A stretch of 64,000 nucleotides of DNA. Origin: Lingula anatina. Taxonomy: Eukaryota > Brachiopoda > Lingulata > Lingulida > Lingulidae. The position numbers were made by a program, and so were the translations under genes. Location: positions 178,708 through 242,707 of the forward strand of contig NW_019775714.1 of the NCBI RefSeq assembly GCF_001039355.2. Direction: 5' to 3'. Position 1 is the stretch's first letter; each line of letters begins with the position of its first letter. Positions 60,084-64,000 of the stretch are shown piece after piece. The notes beneath the pieces are model-generated. The model had not been told where the DNA came from, did not search any database, and saw nothing but the letters and a program-made list of their open reading frames with translations.

Positions 60084-63000
60084 AAAAAAAAATAGGTTAG
60101 TGATGATGGCTTGAAGGTGAAAAGAGTCAGACCACTGCAAGATGCTGCAGATATTGACAGCAGAACAGTTTATGTGGTAAGATGGAGCATCAAGGCCTGC
60201 AGGAAATGCCAAAAGTTAGAGATAATTTGTTTGACAAAAGATAGTGAAAGATATTTTATCATTCTCAAAATTTTACTCACAAATTTTTCTCCAAATCTTT
60301 ACTTGGTAAAGAGTTGGTTATTTGTCACAAGAATCCAAAGTTCATTATTTAGATGGAACCCTCATATGATATAAATTTATGTGGGATATTTGTCAACTGA
60401 CATGTAAATCTTTTCTGAATGGTCTGTATGATATCTAATGCATAAAAGCACAGACAATTTAAAGCAGCATGAAATGACATTTTAAAAGGAAAAATATTTT
60501 GTGAATATTATTATTTGTGTCAATTTCAAATGTAATTTTCATTTTCAGCCATTTTTAGCATTTGAACATAGCAACTATGAAAGTCAAATGTGAAATCACA
60601 CTGTTTACACTTTTCTTTTATATAAATACTATTGCATTCTTTCTTTTCTTTGTCATAGGAATGTCTACCCCAAGGCATTGATCATGAATGGATCAGAAAC
60701 GTGTTTATTCCTTGTGGCGAAGTGGCGTATGTGAGTCTCCCAAAGTTTAAGAGCACAAAAGACAATAAAGGGTTTGCGTTTGTGGAGTTTGCACATCAGG
60801 AAGGTGCAGATAAAGCTATCAAGGTTAGTCCGCGGGTTGATTACTTTAACCGGATTGTAGGTATACGATAAGGACTATCTTTTCAATGCAGAAATTAGTA
60901 AAATTTGCAGATACTCAATTTTTCAAGTCATAAATTCTTTAAATCACAACATTCCCATTTTAGAAGTAGCAACAAAATTGAAAAGCAGGCTACCCTGTAA
61001 TTTTATTTAAAGTAAAAAAAACACCAGAAATGCTATGCAGAATATGATTTTTTATGAATTGATAAATTTACCCATTGAAAAGATTGATACATACTGTGTT
61101 GTATTAGGTACTAAAAGTAATTTAGTCTTTTTCATTGCAGCATTTAATCTTGCTGTTCAGCATCATAAGTAACAGTATGTGTGATCTGACACTTGGTTTT
61201 ATTTTCACTGTGTTTAGCTCCTTAACAATCCTCCGTCAGATGCACCAGAGAAACCAGGAAAGTTCCCCAAGTTTAATAAAACATTAAAACAGCTACAGAA
61301 ACATGTCAAACAAGGTAGGACAAAAACTGTTATCTGAATCTTATGTATTGAATCATTGACTTTTGAAGTTATTCTTGGTAGGTTATTCACGTTCTTGCGC
61401 CATGTTAGGGCAAAATTATGATACTTTGGACCTAAACTCATGTTAGAATTGCAATTCATAATCCTATATTCTAGGAGAAACAAAGGACTCCCAAGGTAAA
61501 AAGAAACGGAGACAAACCGTAGAATCCACCTCTGGCGAAGGCACAGATGATGGTCCTAAAGGCAAGAAAAAATTCAATGAAAACCCGAAGAAAACCAAAC
61601 AACGAAAAAGTATGGAAAGTTCAGCAGATGAAACAGAAGATCCTCAGCAACCAAAGGGAAAACACCTGCGCCTGACAAGCGAAAGTTCTTCTACTGAAGG
61701 AAAAGAAACAAAAGGAAGAAAAAGCAGTAAACGCCGGAGACAGACAAGTGAATGTTCTAATGAAAGTATAGAAAGTCTTCCTGGTAGTAAGAAAAGGAAA
61801 AGGAGGAATAGCGAATCTGACCTTCCAGTCCATGGTGGAAAATTCAAAATGTCTGCAACAGATGACAGAGCAGAAGTTCTAGAAAAGAATACTGACTGTG
61901 ACACAGTGACTAAGGCTGAACAAACTGTAGAAAGTTTAACTGATCAAAAAACCAAAGAGACTGAAACTGGAAAGAAGAAAAGAAAATTAAAAGAATTGAC
62001 TGAATTGGAAAGCCATGCCTCAAAAAAAGTCCGCATTGATGAAAGTATTACTCAAGAACACCACTTAGAAGATGAAGGCACCAAAAAGAGAAACAGGCAC
62101 AAGAAGATAAGAGACAAAAAACCAGATTTTCCCCAGCTTAGGGTTCTCTCAAAGTAAGACTTGTTTTAGTGTTAGAATGAACTTGGCCTGTATTTAATGT
62201 CATTTTTCTTCTCTTATTTATTTCTCTTTATTTTTCAAAGCATAATAATAATGTTTAAAGTCAGTAGAGATTTGGATTTAAATTATATGTTTATTAATAA
62301 GTTTGTCCACTAATAACCCAATTATTTGTCTTTAACAGGGCAAAAAATGAGAAGACAGTCATGACAAAATCACCAAGTAAATTTCTTAATAAATCAGTAA
62401 TTTGTTTACATCGATATTTATGTATAGTTTCATAATACAGAAAACAATTATTATAGTAGCACAATGGGTTAACCACTTACTTTGTTTTGTAGGCTTGATT
62501 GGCTAGCTTTGAAGAAGGAATATCTTTCCATACAAAAGGCCAATATGACAAAGTTGAAGGAGAAGTTGAAGGGACTGCATTCTGAGAATGCAGAGAATGG
62601 GGGTAAGTTTTTTATATTTGTGGAATTGCACTCATAGTAATGAACTTTAAGAATTATTTAAAAGGTGACTAAACAGGAAATGTTTGGTATTTAGTGATGT
62701 CGGTCTTTTCTTATTCTTATACAAGCAGTTTGGTTGTATAATGTATATGACATGGATATCTTTCAAAGAAAAAAAGAAACAAGACTTACTTCTTACAACT
62801 TCTTGATGAATCCTCATGTGAGAATAAAAGGAAGATATACAAATTGACTTGAAAGCTCACTTTATCTAGAAACTAAATTTTTTTTACATTGAATTTGTTT
62901 GAGAAATCCTTGGCTTAATCTTTGTTTTCTTAAACCAGATACTTAGACATATGGCTCCCATCATTTTAGGTAGTTTAAGGCTTGTGTCAAACTCTGCCAC

Positions 63001-64000
63001 CTGTGATCCACCCGCACCCCAGGTCACTAACCAGAAGACCCCAGACTTTGTGCCCGGAGTCCTTGTACATGTGTCTGCAGGACAACCCCTCATAAGGAAG
63101 GCATTGAAGGTATTTATGTTTTCTTGGTAAAACAATGTTGCCTTTCTAATATGTGAGTTAGTAACTATTAATAATTTTCTTGCAACAAATTTTGGGAATT
63201 GTAGGTGGAAAGGGGGGATGCTACTGAACGGCAGTGCAGTTAAGTGTCTTATTACACACTGGTTAGGCTTGCAACTGTGACGGAAATTATAAAACACCTA
63301 GTTCAAATGACTGGGCTGCTTTGGTATGTAGTGTAGAAAAAAAGATTTTACCTGTGCACTTGTGTGCAGTGCCATTTAAATGCTGCACTTGTCTGTATTT
63401 GTAGGACAAGATCGGGGATCTAGCCAGTATAGCCTATATAGATGTCAGGGATGAGGAGAAGGAGGGGATGATAAGATGTAATGATGCTGACAGTGCCCTG
63501 TCACTTCTGACTGCTGGTTGTGATGGAGTCAAGTTCACCAAAGTTACAGGTACTAAATGGGAAACATATGACATATATACTGTTAATACAATTTCTGATG
63601 CCAGGTAGTGAAAAATTATTTTTGATTTCCAATTCCGTTCATCGTATTTGAAATGGGTCTTGAATTATAACAATGTTTCATTGTGAACATTTATACAGTA
63701 CTGTGAAAAGGAAAGGTAAAATCCAAACCAATTTCTTGGCAAAAATTCAGTTTACTTATTGGCTTTAATATAAATCATAAACAGCTGTGTTCAACCTCTG
63801 TATAATGTGGTAATTTGAGCTCTGGTCTAAATATTAAGGTGATGCAGAAAAACAGTACTGGCAGAAGTTGCACGCTGATAGAGAGGCCAAACTTGGTTCA
63901 AAGAAAAGAAAAAAGAAAAGGGGAGGGGAGAAGGTAAGAAAAAAAATTATATATATGTATGGCCTGAAATCTTCCAATGAAAAAGGCTAAATACATCAGC
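59497..64000 (+). CDS. LARP7: Second copy of LARP7 exons 3-11, probable alternative haplotype
   Basis: Exons: 59719-59819, 60096-60176, 60659-60823, 61218-61314, 61475-62153, 62493-62602, 62970-63109, 63405-63549, 63839-63933. Each has the same length as in copy A except exon 7, which has two extra codons (CD in TDCDTV). All frames and GT/AG sites are intact. Protein changes are few and mostly conservative (I to V, N to S, S to F, A to T). Introns differ more, with indels and a ~30-base T-run near 60053-60082 that copy A lacks. Copy B starts in the middle of intron 2 and has no La-motif first half, so it could not be a complete LARP7 by itself. Read as the other allele it would continue to the missing last exon beyond 64000. 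Confidence 0.88.

Overview
ORGANISM. This is a nuclear, intron-rich, AT-rich animal genome. Coding exons have GT/AG introns, and two metazoan genes can be read exon by exon. Microsatellites, fold-back elements and single-base n joins between slightly different copies suggest a draft assembly of a highly polymorphic invertebrate, probably marine. The sequence alone does not fix the phylum. REGION 1 (1-40.8 kb). This part is gene-poor. The only coding signal I can support is a terminal exon on the + strand (4129-4357) with a Pro/Ser-rich C-terminus and a long candidate 3' UTR. The rest is intergenic or intronic DNA with simple repeats, one 167-bp MITE, one 178-bp fold-back element with a 9-bp target duplication, and a 2-kb near-identical direct duplication joined by a single n. 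Many unique, moderate-GC blocks resemble the non-coding DNA around developmental regulators, but I could not identify any. REGION 2 (40.8-50.8 kb, - strand). Eleven coding exons encode a GH65 enzyme matching PGGHG/ATHL1, the glucosidase that removes glucose from glucosylgalactosyl-hydroxylysine of collagen. The three acidic residues known in the human enzyme (Asp301, Glu430, Glu574) all have counterparts. The enzyme is preceded by a ~700-residue extension read in one exon: a short basic N-terminus, one membrane anchor, a charged stalk, a Gln/Asn-rich stalk with N-glycosylation sequons, and about 13 copies of an 18-residue repeat. This type II, lumen-facing architecture is the most unusual biology in the window. 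REGION 3 (50.8-54.7 kb). This is the spacer between divergent genes. It holds diverged repeats, a GC-rich hexamer array and an 83-bp hairpin with an imperfect 9-bp target duplication. Both genes have a good splice acceptor 7-10 nt before their ATG, so upstream 5' UTR exons or spliced-leader addition are likely. REGION 4 (54.7-64 kb, + strand). This holds LARP7, the La-related protein that protects 7SK snRNA. Exons 1-11 encode 590 residues: La motif, RRM1, a Lys-rich linker and the C-terminal xRRM. After an n at 59496, exons 3-11 appear again with all splice sites and frames intact and a few per cent divergence. The last exon lies beyond the window. ASSEMBLY. Five of the six single n characters lie at a junction where the flanking sequence is repeated. 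The simplest reading is that each n joins two overlapping contigs or haplotypes that were not collapsed, so the apparent LARP7 duplication, the 2-kb intergenic duplication and the partial second copy of PGGHG exon 8 are probably artefacts. A real tandem duplication of LARP7 cannot be excluded without reads.
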